From Shewanella sp. UCD-KL12 (lineage in GTDB: Bacteria; Pseudomonadota; Gammaproteobacteria; Enterobacterales; Shewanellaceae), in NCBI RefSeq assembly GCF_001957125.1, contig NZ_MPHJ01000001.1, positions 826,882 to 890,881 of the forward strand: a stretch of DNA of 64,000 nucleotides. Reading direction: 5' to 3'. Shown here one piece after another: positions 1-7,829 of the stretch. A model generated the notes under the pieces. It saw only the letters and a program-made list of their open reading frames with translations. It was not told where the DNA came from and searched no databases. Position numbers and translations under genes: made by a program. The first letter of the stretch is position 1. Each line of letters opens with the position of its first letter.

Positions 1-2
1 AA

Positions 3-683
3 GCTGACTATGTGGTTAAGCCTGTAGAGAGCTTCCGTGAGCAATCAGCAGCAGGTGCTTCATATGATGCGCCAGCTGTTGATGGGTCGCGTCCAGGCGT
101 GTTTTATATCAACACATATAACTTAAAAGCGCAGCCTAAATGGGGTCTTACGACGCTGTCATTACATGAAGCGGCGCCAGGGCATCATTTTCAGATAGCG
201 ATTAAGCAAGAGCTCAGTGGTGTACCTGAGTTTCAACGTTTTGGTGGCTACACAGCATTTGAAGAGGGCTGGGCGCTATATGCTGAATATTTAGGTATTG
301 AAATGGGTCTGTTTGAAGATCCTTATCAGTATTTTGGTAAGTTATCTGATGAGATGCTGCGTGCAATGAGACTCGTGGTTGATACAGGTTTACATGCAAA
401 AGGCTGGACGCGTGAACAAGCGATTCAATATATGAAAGATAACTCACCGATGGCTGAGTCTGACATCATTGCAGAAGTTGAGCGTTATATGGCGATCCCA
501 GGTCAAGCCTTGTCTTACAAGGTAGGCCAGCTTAAGATTCTTTCTCTTAGGGCTGAAGCAGAAGCGGCTTTAGGTGATAAATTTGATCTTAAGGCATTTC
601 ATGATCAAATCTTAACTTCAGGTTCGTTGCCTATGGCGGTGATGGAAATGAAGATCCATCATTGGATAGAAACTCAGAAATAA
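3..683 (+). CDS. DUF885-family metallopeptidase-like protein, C-terminal part (cut by window edge)
   Basis: The reading frame is open from the left edge, so this is only the last ~226 residues of a longer protein; DUF885 proteins are usually about 600 residues. The motif LHEAAPGHHFQ, followed by a conserved glycine/tyrosine region and EEGWALYAE, is the HExxPGHH-type signature of the DUF885 family. These are uncharacterised proteins, often lipoproteins, that resemble zinc peptidases. The two His of the motif and the downstream Glu-rich helix are the likely metal ligands (family knowledge, inferred here). The N-terminus and any signal peptide lie outside the window. A U-rich hairpin follows about 50 bp after the stop. 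Confidence 0.85.
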   Translation, partial: ADYVVKPVESFREQSAAGASYDAPAVDGSRPGVFYINTYNLKAQPKWGLTTLSLHEAAPGHHFQIAIKQELSGVPEFQRFGGYTAFEEGWALYAEYLGIEMGLFEDPYQYFGKLSDEMLRAMRLVVDTGLHAKGWTREQAIQYMKDNSPMAESDIIAEVERYMAIPGQALSYKVGQLKILSLRAEAEAALGDKFDLKAFHDQILTSGSLPMAVMEMKIHHWIETQK

Positions 684-731
684 CTTATTTCAGTGCTAAC
701 AATCTAGCATGAGATAACAGAAAAGCTTTTT

Positions 732-770
732 AAACCCAGATTTTATCAATATACTGGCTGGGTTTTTATT
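732..770 (+). terminator. Rho-independent terminator after the DUF885 gene
   Basis: An 8-bp stem AAACCCAG/CTGGGTTT with an 18-nt loop is followed directly by further Ts. It lies 49 bp after the DUF885 stop and 72 bp before ppiC, so it separates the two transcripts. Confidence 0.75.
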
Positions 771-841
771 ATTTAAACTTGTCGTTGTATTAATACTTAG
801 GCATTAATAGACAAATTAAACACAACTTTAGGAGTTTTATC

Positions 842-1120
842 ATGGTACAAGCTACTGCAAGACATCTACTAGTAAGCAGCGAAGAGAAGTGTGAGTCACT
901 AAAGCAAGAGATCTTAGCTGGTGCAGATTTTGGTGATGTCGCGAAAGCTAACTCATCTTGCCCATCAAGTGCACAAGGTGGCGATCTAGGTTCTTTTGGA
1001 CCAGGTATGATGGTAAAAGAGTTTGATGAAGTGGTATTCAGCGCACCTTTGAACGAAGTTCAAGGCCCAGTTAAGACTCAGTTTGGCTACCATTTGTTAG
1101 AAGTGACAAGCCGCGGTTAA
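842..1120 (+). CDS. ppiC: Peptidyl-prolyl cis-trans isomerase, parvulin type (PpiC)
   Basis: This is a 92-residue single-domain parvulin that interconverts cis and trans prolyl bonds. It has no signal peptide, so it should be cytoplasmic, like E. coli PpiC (93 residues). Family hallmarks are visible in order: ARHLLV at the N-terminus, GADFGDVAKANSSCPS, the GGDLGSFGPGMMVKEFD block and the closing TQFGYHLLEV. The ATG follows an AGGAG ribosome site (in ttaggagtttatc). The gene appears monocistronic, with a terminator upstream and a GNAT gene 29 bp downstream that might be read through. Confidence 0.95.
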   Translation: MVQATARHLLVSSEEKCESLKQEILAGADFGDVAKANSSCPSSAQGGDLGSFGPGMMVKEFDEVVFSAPLNEVQGPVKTQFGYHLLEVTSRG

Positions 1121-1149
1121 GTCTGGTTTTAAACAAGCTGGAGTACAAT

Positions 1150-1683
1150 ATGCTCGAACTGTATACCGACAGATTAAAGTTGAGAAGCTTAAAGCGTGAA
1201 GATTGGCCAGAGTTTTTGGCGCTTCATCAAGATCCTGTGATCAATAAGTTTGTTAATCGTTCAGATGATCTTGAGGTAATAAAAGAGAAATTCGAGCATA
1301 GGTTAGCACCTTGGAGTTTTGAGTCTGGCAGTTGGCTTCTGTTGGTTATTGAAGAAGTTAAGACTGGAAGATTTATTGGCTATACTGGGCTGTACTGTTC
1401 TAGCCTTGAGTGTCTGCATGCCGAAGTGGGTTACATGCTTACACAAGGTGGACAGAAGCAAGGTTATGCAACAGAGAGTCTTGAGGCTGTCATTGATTGG
1501 GCTTGCTTGCGCTATAAGGTTCATAAATTTATAGGTCTTTGTGCCAAAGATAATATTGCATCTCAAAAAGTCCTTGAGAAAAACGGCTTTAAACTTGAGG
1601 GCGTGTTAAGAGACAATTACAAGCTAGATGATAGTTGGATTGATGATTGTTCCTATGGCTTGCTTAGCCATGAAAGAGCATGA
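1150..1683 (+). CDS. GNAT N-acetyltransferase of the RimJ/RimL type
   Basis: This 177-residue protein covers one GNAT fold. It opens with TDRLKLRSLKREDWPEF, typical of the RimJ/RimL-like branch (Acetyltransf_3), and has the acetyl-CoA pyrophosphate-binding segment around QKQGYATESLEAVI and the C-terminal SQKVLEKNGFKLEGVLRD motif. It should transfer an acetyl group from acetyl-CoA to an amine. The substrate (protein N-terminus, polyamine or antibiotic) cannot be told from sequence. A GGAG ribosome site precedes the ATG. It lies 29 bp after ppiC. Confidence 0.9.
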   Translation: MLELYTDRLKLRSLKREDWPEFLALHQDPVINKFVNRSDDLEVIKEKFEHRLAPWSFESGSWLLLVIEEVKTGRFIGYTGLYCSSLECLHAEVGYMLTQGGQKQGYATESLEAVIDWACLRYKVHKFIGLCAKDNIASQKVLEKNGFKLEGVLRDNYKLDDSWIDDCSYGLLSHERA

Positions 1684-1750
1684 TTGACGTTATGGAACTA
1701 CACTCCCTAGTGCTATAATCTCTTGACGGATTTGATTAAAGGTAAAACGT

Positions 1751-1984
1751 GTGACCACACAAATTGAAACCTTGGCATTACTGCCAGGTGAAGAATACAT
1801 TGAGCTATACAAAATTCTAAAAGTCCAGGCCATGATTGGCGGGGGCGGCGAAGCGAAATTTGTTATCGGTGAAGGACTTGTGACCGTTGATGGTGAAGTT
1901 GAAACTCGCAAACGCAAGAAGGTGAGAGCCGGCGAAGTGGTTTCTTTTAACGGCGAAACGGTAAAGGTTGTTGCAGCTTCATAA
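1751..1984 (+). CDS. YbcJ-like S4-domain RNA-binding protein
   Basis: A 77-residue protein made almost entirely of one S4 RNA-binding domain. The block VIGEGLVTVDGEVETRKRKKVRAGEVVSF matches E. coli YbcJ closely in pattern. The start is GTG, with an AAAGG ribosome site eight bases upstream; no ATG is available in frame. The MIGGGGEAK segment matches the turn before the S4 helix. YbcJ-type proteins are associated with ribosomal or structured RNA, but no precise role is established. It is followed by rraB after 43 bp and may be cotranscribed with it. Confidence 0.88.
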   Translation: MTTQIETLALLPGEEYIELYKILKVQAMIGGGGEAKFVIGEGLVTVDGEVETRKRKKVRAGEVVSFNGETVKVVAAS

Positions 1985-2027
1985 GGCGAGTAACGAACTT
2001 AACTCAATATTAGATATGGAGTGAACA

Positions 2028-2414
2028 ATGCAATTTCCTGATGACGATAATGGCAAAATGCTCTCAGCAATGGCTGAAGCGGGTATAGATCTTACTAAAC
2101 AGCTCGATGTTGATTTTTTTCTAGTTTTTGATGATCAAAGAGATGCTGAGTCTGCCACTGAAGAGCTCGCTAAGTCTGAGCTTGAAGGTGAGATGGAACT
2201 ACATCTTAACGATGATGTAGGTAAGTGGGAACTTATCGTTTGTATCCCTATGGTACCTGAGTATCAAGCCATCGTAGATCGCGAACTCGAATTAAATACA
2301 TTTGCCGGAGAGTTCGGCGGCGCAACAGATGGTTGGGGCGTTATGCAGCATCAAGAGGGCGATGATGATTTCGCCGATGACGAGCATGAATGTAGTGACG
2401 ACTGTAAGCACTAA
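2028..2414 (+). CDS. rraB: Regulator of ribonuclease activity B family protein (RraB)
   Basis: A 128-residue acidic cytoplasmic protein. RraB binds RNase E and inhibits cleavage of a subset of mRNAs (known for E. coli). The conserved core is DVDFFLVFDDQRDAESA, then ELIVCIPMVPEY, then FAGEFGGATDGWGVMQH, ending in the acidic tail typical of the family. The tail also carries a His/Cys cluster, HECSDDCKH, that could bind metal; the E. coli protein as I recall it lacks these cysteines. The ribosome site is GGAG, seven bases before the ATG. A clear terminator follows. Confidence 0.88.
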   Translation: MQFPDDDNGKMLSAMAEAGIDLTKQLDVDFFLVFDDQRDAESATEELAKSELEGEMELHLNDDVGKWELIVCIPMVPEYQAIVDRELELNTFAGEFGGATDGWGVMQHQEGDDDFADDEHECSDDCKH

Positions 2415-2498
2415 TCAGTGCTACTGTATGTCAAAGGTCATAGCCTCTTAATGCGTGATTTGCTTTATACCGCTTAGGCATGACAGATATTTTGTATT

Positions 2499-2524
2499 AA
2501 GCCACCAATTGAGTGGCTTTTTTT
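2499..2524 (+). terminator. Rho-independent terminator after rraB
   Basis: Stem AAGCCAC/GTGGCTT with a 7-nt loop, followed by a run of Ts. It lies about 85 bp after the rraB stop. Confidence 0.8.
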
Positions 2525-2616
2525 ATGCCGCTAATTCATGATGTGATATCAAATAATTTACCAAGCTCGTACTTAGTCTTAACAAGTAGAGTAAATTGTC
2601 ACAAAAGGAAATTAGA

Positions 2617-4587
2617 ATGGCAAAACAGATAAGTTTTGGAACTCCAGTCAATGACGCCGAACGTTGGGCATTTTCCTTATTAGCCGATGAGCTACCTGAA
2701 AATTATATATTACTTACTAATGTAGAGATCCCGACCAAATCTGGCCAAGCGATGGAAGTCGATGCGCTGGTTATTGGTGAGTGGGGTGTCTATGTTGTCG
2801 ATGTTAAAGGCTATATTGGTCGTTTAGATGCAGGACTTCACGCTTGGTCACTCGATGGCAGACAGGTTGATAATAGCTTGGCAAAGGCCAATTATGTTGC
2901 CCGTGTATTAGCGGGTAACGTCAAGCATAAGATCCCCGTAGGTGTTTATGCCCCATGGTGTCAGGGAATGGTGTTTGTCACTGGGCGTAAAGGTGAAGAA
3001 ATTGAGCTTGAGAAACAGCAGGGCTCGTTAAGTATCTACACTCCTCAGCAGATCGTTTCAGCGCTTACCAAAGAGTGGGGACTTACGGCTCCTCGCAGCC
3101 ATCAGGTGACTGATGAGCAAAAAGAGATGGTGCTAAAAACAATAGGTCAAGTTGCACTGGTTGAGCAGCGTAACAATAAGATCCAAGACTTTACTAAGCT
3201 CAAATGTCTATTTATTCAAAGTGGCTTAGAGGTCTGGCAATCTGAATATAACCCAGGTGGCTGGACAGCGCCTTGGTTACTTAAGATATTAATTCCGACC
3301 CAGTTTACTGAGCAGGAGGAGTCTGAGGAGCACGAGAGTCGTTTACGTAGTGAATTTAAACGTTTGCAAGCATTGACCGGTTGTAGCGGTGTCCCTTATT
3401 GCGCGCCATTGATTCAGGATGGTGAGCAGTTGGTACTGCCAATTAGAATGCCAAGAGGCTTACCACTCAATGTGCTTGAGGCTGAGTCCCTTACTACTTA
3501 TCAGATCCTTGAGATTCTAAGGCGTTCAGTTTCAGGTCTGCAACAGATCCATCGACGCGGTTACACTATCGGTGGTTGGACTGGAAACTGCGTTTTTGTA
3601 TCAGATCTTGGCGATGTTGAGTTTATCGATATCAAAGATAATCTCACGACCAGTGAAGATATACAGGCTTATGCAGAAGGGTTCTTAACCTTAGCAGAGC
3701 AGACCAAGCAACCGCGAGTTTATCAATGGTATCAATCGGCCGCTAAGGGAGAGTCGGTAGATCTTGATTCACTACGTTGCGATCTCTCTGCTTTGATAGA
3801 TAATGGAGTGTGTGACACGCTTCCCGAGCGCATTGAGATCCAAACAGGCGCTATCATCGATCACCACTATAAGCTTGAACAGTTTATTGCTGCCACTGAG
3901 CACAGCCAGTTTTGGCGCGCGACTCACCTTCAAGGACAATATAACTCGGGCGTGTCAATTTACAGCAAGGTATCTGCTGATTGGCCAACACTGAGTAGCT
4001 TATATCGAAGCCTTTCTAAGTTATATCATCCTCATGTTGAAAAGGTACTCTCATTTGGGCAGTTACCCCAAAGTGATGAGCTATTTATTGCCAGAGCCTG
4101 GGAGTATGGTCAGTCACTCGATGAGGTGCCAGATATTCAACTTGGCCAACCAGCAATGTGGTTTACTCAGCTACTTTCGGGCCTGCAATATATGCATCAA
4201 ATGGATATCTATCACGGCGCTATCTGCCCTAAAAATATCATCTGCAATCAAGAGAAAGCCATTTTGGTTAACTTCGGCATCGGGCTAGATATTGCCACTA
4301 GCCATTATGCTAGTCGATATGCCGATCCAAAACTGTGGGCTGCTGAAGGAGAGGCTGAGCGCGATCTCTATGGGCTGGTTGCCAGCTTTATCTCGACTCT
4401 AGCACCAGTCTCATTACAAGGTGATGGCGGTGCAGAAGGGATTATTCAAGCTTTGCACTCGTTTGACAAAGAGTGGTTTGGTGAGAAGACCTTCAATACT
4501 TGTCTAAAAGTGCTTAACTTTGAATTTGATGCAGAGCCTGGTGCAAACTACCTTGAGGCTTTTGATGTGGTCGACCGACTGATATAA
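2617..4587 (+). CDS. NERD domain protein with two tandem degenerate protein-kinase-like domains
   Basis: The ATG at 2617 is chosen over an in-frame TTG at 2596 because AAAAGGA sits eight bases before it; this gives 656 residues. Residues ~10-130 form a NERD (nuclease-related) domain: VEIPTKSGQAMEVDALVIGEWGVYVVDVKGY has the E/D-x-D...V-V-D-x-K pattern of restriction-endonuclease-like folds. Residues ~200-395 and ~410-615 each resemble a Ser/Thr kinase lobe pair but are decayed. The first has HRRGYTIGGWTGNCVF in place of the HRD loop. The second has YHGAICPKNII for HRDxxxxN and NFG for DFG. There are no membrane segments or signal peptide. The nuclease-like part may be active while the kinase parts act as binding or regulatory modules (inference). 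Isolated gene flanked by terminators; its role is unknown. Confidence 0.8.
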   Translation: MAKQISFGTPVNDAERWAFSLLADELPENYILLTNVEIPTKSGQAMEVDALVIGEWGVYVVDVKGYIGRLDAGLHAWSLDGRQVDNSLAKANYVARVLAGNVKHKIPVGVYAPWCQGMVFVTGRKGEEIELEKQQGSLSIYTPQQIVSALTKEWGLTAPRSHQVTDEQKEMVLKTIGQVALVEQRNNKIQDFTKLKCLFIQSGLEVWQSEYNPGGWTAPWLLKILIPTQFTEQEESEEHESRLRSEFKRLQALTGCSGVPYCAPLIQDGEQLVLPIRMPRGLPLNVLEAESLTTYQILEILRRSVSGLQQIHRRGYTIGGWTGNCVFVSDLGDVEFIDIKDNLTTSEDIQAYAEGFLTLAEQTKQPRVYQWYQSAAKGESVDLDSLRCDLSALIDNGVCDTLPERIEIQTGAIIDHHYKLEQFIAATEHSQFWRATHLQGQYNSGVSIYSKVSADWPTLSSLYRSLSKLYHPHVEKVLSFGQLPQSDELFIARAWEYGQSLDEVPDIQLGQPAMWFTQLLSGLQYMHQMDIYHGAICPKNIICNQEKAILVNFGIGLDIATSHYASRYADPKLWAAEGEAERDLYGLVASFISTLAPVSLQGDGGAEGIIQALHSFDKEWFGEKTFNTCLKVLNFEFDAEPGANYLEAFDVVDRLI

Positions 4588-4605
4588 ACCATTTTAATCA
4601 GTGAA

Positions 4606-4632
4606 GAAAGGGGCTCAATTGAGCCTCTTTTT
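4606..4632. terminator. Bidirectional terminator between convergent genes
   Basis: A near-perfect hairpin, AAAGGGGCTC-AATT-GAGCCTCTTT, is flanked by As on the left and Ts on the right, so it can end both the plus-strand NERD gene and the minus-strand LysR gene. The LysR stop codon (4615-4617) lies inside the stem. Confidence 0.85.
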
Positions 4633-5544
4633 TATTTTCAGCCCTAAACCACTTTCTTCAGTACGGTAGGGGGAAAATATTTCTAATACCCAATCAATAA
4701 AGGCTTGGGCTTTTAGCGGTAGGTTACTCGATTTGGGTGTCAGCACGTAATATACATAGGGGCTAGTGAAGCCTGTATCGAAGGGGATAACGAGGCTGCC
4801 ATTAGCTAATTGTTCTTCAATAAAAAAGCGTGGGATTAATGCGACTCCCATACCACTGGAAGCTGCTTGACTGAGCATATAGAAATGCTCCATGCCAAAC
4901 TTTTTATCTGTGGTCAATGTTAGCCCTACTTGCTTTGACCAGTAGGGCCAAAGCTCTGGCCTAGTCGTGTGCTGGAGAAGCGTCATCTTATTGATATCTT
5001 CCAATTGATTAAGCTCTTTGGCGAGTTGAGGCGCGCAGACGAGGCATAAATCTTCATCCATAAGCTTCACAAAGTTTGCCGTGCTTGGCTCCTGTTGGGC
5101 GCTCCTAATGGCAATATCACAACGGCTTTTATCAAAATCTACCGCAAAATCACCGATAGAGAGGTCAACGTACAGGTGAGGGTGCCTTTGTTTAAACTCC
5201 TCCATGCGTGGAATAAGCCAGTTAATCGTTAGACTCGGCAGGACATTTATCGATAAAGTTTGAGCGCGCATCTGCTGGGATGTTATTTCGTCCGTTGCAT
5301 GATGAATGGTTTGCAATGCAGATTGTATTTGAATCAAATAGCGCTGGGCATCATCGGTAAGTCGTAGCTTTCTATGTTGCCTGATAAATAGAGGTACACC
5401 CAGATAACCCTCTAATCCTTTGACTTGCTTACTAATCGCACCATGAGTGACAAAAAGCTCATCAGCGGCCTTACTAAAGCTAAGGTGTCTAGCAGCAGAT
5501 TCAAAAGCAAGTAATGAGTTTAGCGGTGGAAGAGAGCTGTGCAT
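4615..5544 (-). CDS. LysR-family transcriptional regulator, GcvA-like
   Basis: A 309-residue protein with an N-terminal winged helix-turn-helix (residues ~6-65, LLAFESAARHLSFSKAADEL, then VTHGAISKQVKGLEGYLGVPLF) and a LysR substrate-binding domain (~93-295). The helix sequence and the LTIGDF-like segment place it near GcvA/AmpR-type regulators. It is divergent from the TSUP permease gene at 5671 across 126 bp that hold a perfect palindrome, so the likely role is control of that permease and of itself in response to an unknown small ligand. The C-terminal ~20 residues are extra and basic. Confidence 0.92.
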   Translation of the reverse strand: MHSSLPPLNSLLAFESAARHLSFSKAADELFVTHGAISKQVKGLEGYLGVPLFIRQHRKLRLTDDAQRYLIQIQSALQTIHHATDEITSQQMRAQTLSINVLPSLTINWLIPRMEEFKQRHPHLYVDLSIGDFAVDFDKSRCDIAIRSAQQEPSTANFVKLMDEDLCLVCAPQLAKELNQLEDINKMTLLQHTTRPELWPYWSKQVGLTLTTDKKFGMEHFYMLSQAASSGMGVALIPRFFIEEQLANGSLVIPFDTGFTSPYVYYVLTPKSSNLPLKAQAFIDWVLEIFSPYRTEESGLGLKIKKRLN

Positions 5545-5563
5545 ATCGATCCCATTTCATTAA

Positions 5564-5586
5564 TAGTGTGAGAATATCTCACACTA
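5564..5586. promoter_or_regulatory. Perfect inverted repeat, probable LysR operator
   Basis: Two 10-bp arms, TAGTGTGAGA and TCTCACACTA, are separated by ATA. The palindrome lies 20 bp upstream of the LysR start and about 85 bp upstream of the permease start, and contains the T-N11-A core of LysR-type sites. Assignment to the adjacent LysR protein is inferred from position. Confidence 0.7.
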
Positions 5587-5670
5587 AGTGGACGATAACT
5601 CCTTTGCGCAACTTGTGCAAATAGCGTCTAATAACCTCACTTTAAGCACTAATCAATTTGAGAAACTCCA

Positions 5671-6450
5671 ATGGAATTTGAGATCACCTATGAACTTATC
5701 GCACTTCTGTTTGCTGTAGCTGTGTTAGCAGGCTTTATCGACGCGATCGCTGGTGGTGGTGGATTACTCACGATACCTGCTTTGATGTGGGCAGGCTTAC
5801 CGCCTACAGCTGCGCTTGCAACGAACAAGTTACAGGCCTGTGGCGGAAGCTTTTTTGCCAGTCTTTACTTCGTCCGTAAGGGGATGGTGAAACTGGGTGA
5901 AATGAAACTCGCTATTGGCTGTGCGTTTCTCGGTTCAGCACTGGGTACCATCGCTGTGCAGATGGTGGATACAGCCTTCTTAGAAACTCTATTGCCATTT
6001 TTGATCTTAGCAATTGGCGGGTATTTTCTTTTCTCGAAAAAGATAAGTGAAGAAGATAGACATAGGGTGATGACCCCCACTTTGTTTGGTTTTACCGCCG
6101 CATTTGGTGTGGGTTTATATGATGGTTTCTTTGGACCAGGAACTGGTAGTTTCTTCGCTTTAGCTTTTGTATCTTTAGCTGGCTTTGGTCTAGCAAAAGC
6201 GACAGCCCATGCCAAGGTTTTAAATTTCTCAACCAATATTGCGTCACTGATTTTCTTTGCTATCGGCGGCAAGGTGTTCTGGTTATTAGGCGGTATCATG
6301 CTTATTGGTCAAGCCATAGGCGCAACGCTAGGCTCTAAGATGGTGGTGACTAAAGGCACAAAAATCATCAAGCCACTGGTCGTGACTATGTCGATCGCCA
6401 TGAGCGTAAAATTACTATCAAACCAGTATGACCTGTTGTTTTGGCTATAA
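5671..6450 (+). CDS. TSUP (TauE/SafE, YfcA-like) permease
   Basis: A 259-residue integral inner-membrane protein with about seven to eight hydrophobic segments. It begins with FIDAIAGGGGLLTIPALMWAGLPP, the signature of the TSUP family, and carries the second internal repeat GLYDGFFGPGTGSFFALAFV with the matching glycine-rich motif. Members export or import small anions such as sulfite, sulfonates or other organosulfur acids. The closest pattern is E. coli YfcA, whose substrate is not settled. It is divergent from the LysR regulator and probably controlled by it. Confidence 0.9.
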   Translation: MEFEITYELIALLFAVAVLAGFIDAIAGGGGLLTIPALMWAGLPPTAALATNKLQACGGSFFASLYFVRKGMVKLGEMKLAIGCAFLGSALGTIAVQMVDTAFLETLLPFLILAIGGYFLFSKKISEEDRHRVMTPTLFGFTAAFGVGLYDGFFGPGTGSFFALAFVSLAGFGLAKATAHAKVLNFSTNIASLIFFAIGGKVFWLLGGIMLIGQAIGATLGSKMVVTKGTKIIKPLVVTMSIAMSVKLLSNQYDLLFWL

Positions 6451-6672
6451 ATTAACTTTGCTTCAATTGAGTTGCTATAAAGCTGAGTCTGCTTTCAATG
6501 ATAGCTAATTCTTTGATGATTTGATTACTTGTTATTTTAAGGTTTTTTGAGACTTGAAGAGTCAAGCGTTGCCTGCCAGAAACCTAGAGGTTGAACTAGC
6601 TTTTAGGTAGGAATACAAGTCACCTTCCCTCGTGGGGGATCGCGTTGTGAGTTTTATGGAGTTTCATTGACT

Positions 6673-6710
6673 TGTGAGCTTCTAAATCCTTCGTGATTTA
6701 GAAGCTCACA
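6673..6710. repeat. Long perfect stem-loop in the gap between the permease and VOC genes
   Basis: A 16-bp perfect stem, with left arm TGTGAGCTTCTAAATC and its exact complement on the right, encloses a 6-nt loop that contains TTCG. No T-run follows on either strand. It sits 220 bp after the permease stop and 116 bp after the VOC stop. The rest of 6451-6826 shows no gene or recognisable RNA. Confidence 0.7.
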
Positions 6711-6826
6711 GCTACTTTATGCAACTCTCAAAAGCTATGGCTATCTATCTTGTTTTCTTACAAAATGTATCACTATCAACGTATCAAGCTGATATGTCTG
6801 TTGTAGCTATAGCTTTTTACGGTTAA

Positions 6827-7312
6827 TTATTCATAATCCGAAGCGTAAGTCTCTTCATAAGTGTGTGAGTAAAGCTCAAATAGATTGCCGAATGGATCTT
6901 CTAGATACACCATTTTGGCTTGTTTGCTGTCATCTTCTGGGTGATAGCGCATGATGTCCATCCTCACTTTGCCGCCCAGCTCTTCAGTCTTTGCTATCAC
7001 AGTATCAAAGTCATCGGTTTGCAGACAAAAATGAAAGATGCCGAGTCTTGAAAAGTCGACTTGATGACGCTCTTGACGCTCCTTCATCTCAAATAACTCG
7101 ACACCGATACCATCTGTTGTGACTAAGTGGGCGATATTAAAGCCTTTAAAGCCTTCGCCGAACACTGCGATACACATTCTGCCAATGGCTGTTTCACGCT
7201 CCTCAATGACTTTAGTGTTATTCATAACAACTTTAAGACCCAGTGCTTGGGTATAAAATTCAACGGCTTTATCCATATTACCGACCATGATGCCTACGTG
7301 ATTCATTTTCAT
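6827..7312 (-). CDS. VOC-superfamily (glyoxalase/bleomycin-resistance-like) protein
   Basis: A single VOC module of about 161 residues. Conserved pieces are MNHVGIMVGNMDKAVEFYTQALG at the start, GIFHFCLQTDDFDTVI in the second beta-alpha-beta repeat and YLEDPFGNLFELYSH at the end. The pairs H.../E (MNHVG, GVELFE, FHFCL, LFELY) fit a metal-binding VOC enzyme. The substrate cannot be told; glyoxalase-like, dioxygenase-like and resistance roles are all possible. ATG at 7312 is preferred to an upstream TTG at 7324 because GGA lies a suitable distance before it. Transcribed alone. Confidence 0.88.
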   Translation of the reverse strand: MKMNHVGIMVGNMDKAVEFYTQALGLKVVMNNTKVIEERETAIGRMCIAVFGEGFKGFNIAHLVTTDGIGVELFEMKERQERHQVDFSRLGIFHFCLQTDDFDTVIAKTEELGGKVRMDIMRYHPEDDSKQAKMVYLEDPFGNLFELYSHTYEETYASDYE

Positions 7313-7829
7313 AATATTTTCCAAAATTTTATTCTTAATAAGTAGAAATTAAGAAGTATCAAGTAATAAGTATTAGCTATAGGTTTTGAGAACGAGATAG
7401 ATAGTAAGGTATCAATGAATAAAATAATAATTATCATATTTTCTCATTTTGATAAATTATTGTTATGGTGGTCTTTGGCTTTGAAAGCGTGTACCGCAAG
7501 CACTTCAAATAGATATTTGATGTTTAGTCCTCACAGTGGTGAGCCAGTTTCAGTGATTACTCATGGATAGTGAGCATAAAAACCTGGTTTAGTGGCTGGC
7601 ACAGTTATTGGCATTTTTTTGAGAAGAGAGTTGAGGAGAGTGATGAGCCTTTTGGCTGCAGAACTTTAAGAGAGCCACCTAAAAGAGCCGCCTATAAATT
7701 TATCTAATAGAATTACCTAGAAAAAGAGTGTAACAATTTGGTTGTATTTTTGTTGGTGGTTATGGGTTTAAACCCTTGATTAACTGCTGCATAATGACCG
7801 ATTAAGTATTTATCAGACATCTCTTATCT
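7313..7829. other. Long AT-rich intergenic region before the TonB receptor gene
   Basis: 517 bp between divergently transcribed genes. I see a Fur-like site at 7422-7436 and a short hairpin CTCAC-AGTG-GTGAG near 7530-7543, but no open frame with a ribosome site and no riboswitch class that I can recognise. The distance from the Fur-like site to the receptor start (almost 400 bp) means the receptor mRNA may have a long leader. Confidence 0.5.
7422..7436. promoter_or_regulatory. Fur-box-like sequence
   Basis: AAATAATAATTATCA matches the 7-1-7 Fur consensus TGATAATnATTATCA at 12 of the 14 defined positions. The region is AT-rich, so chance matches are possible. It would serve either the TonB receptor (7830) or the VOC gene (7312). 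Confidence 0.4.

Noticed and set aside
2596..4587. NERD/kinase-like gene as part of a phage-defence island
   Set aside because: Neighbours are housekeeping genes (rraB, LysR/permease); no restriction, toxin-antitoxin or mobile genes are near, so a defence role is not supported by context.
5865..6299. 144-codon minus-strand frame opposite the TSUP permease
   Set aside because: Antisense shadow of a hydrophobic membrane protein; no ribosome site and Lys/Pro-rich composition of an artefact.
7500..7640. Possible riboswitch in the TonB receptor leader
   Set aside because: Short hairpins are present, but I could not match the conserved core of cobalamin, TPP, FMN or other classes; not supported.
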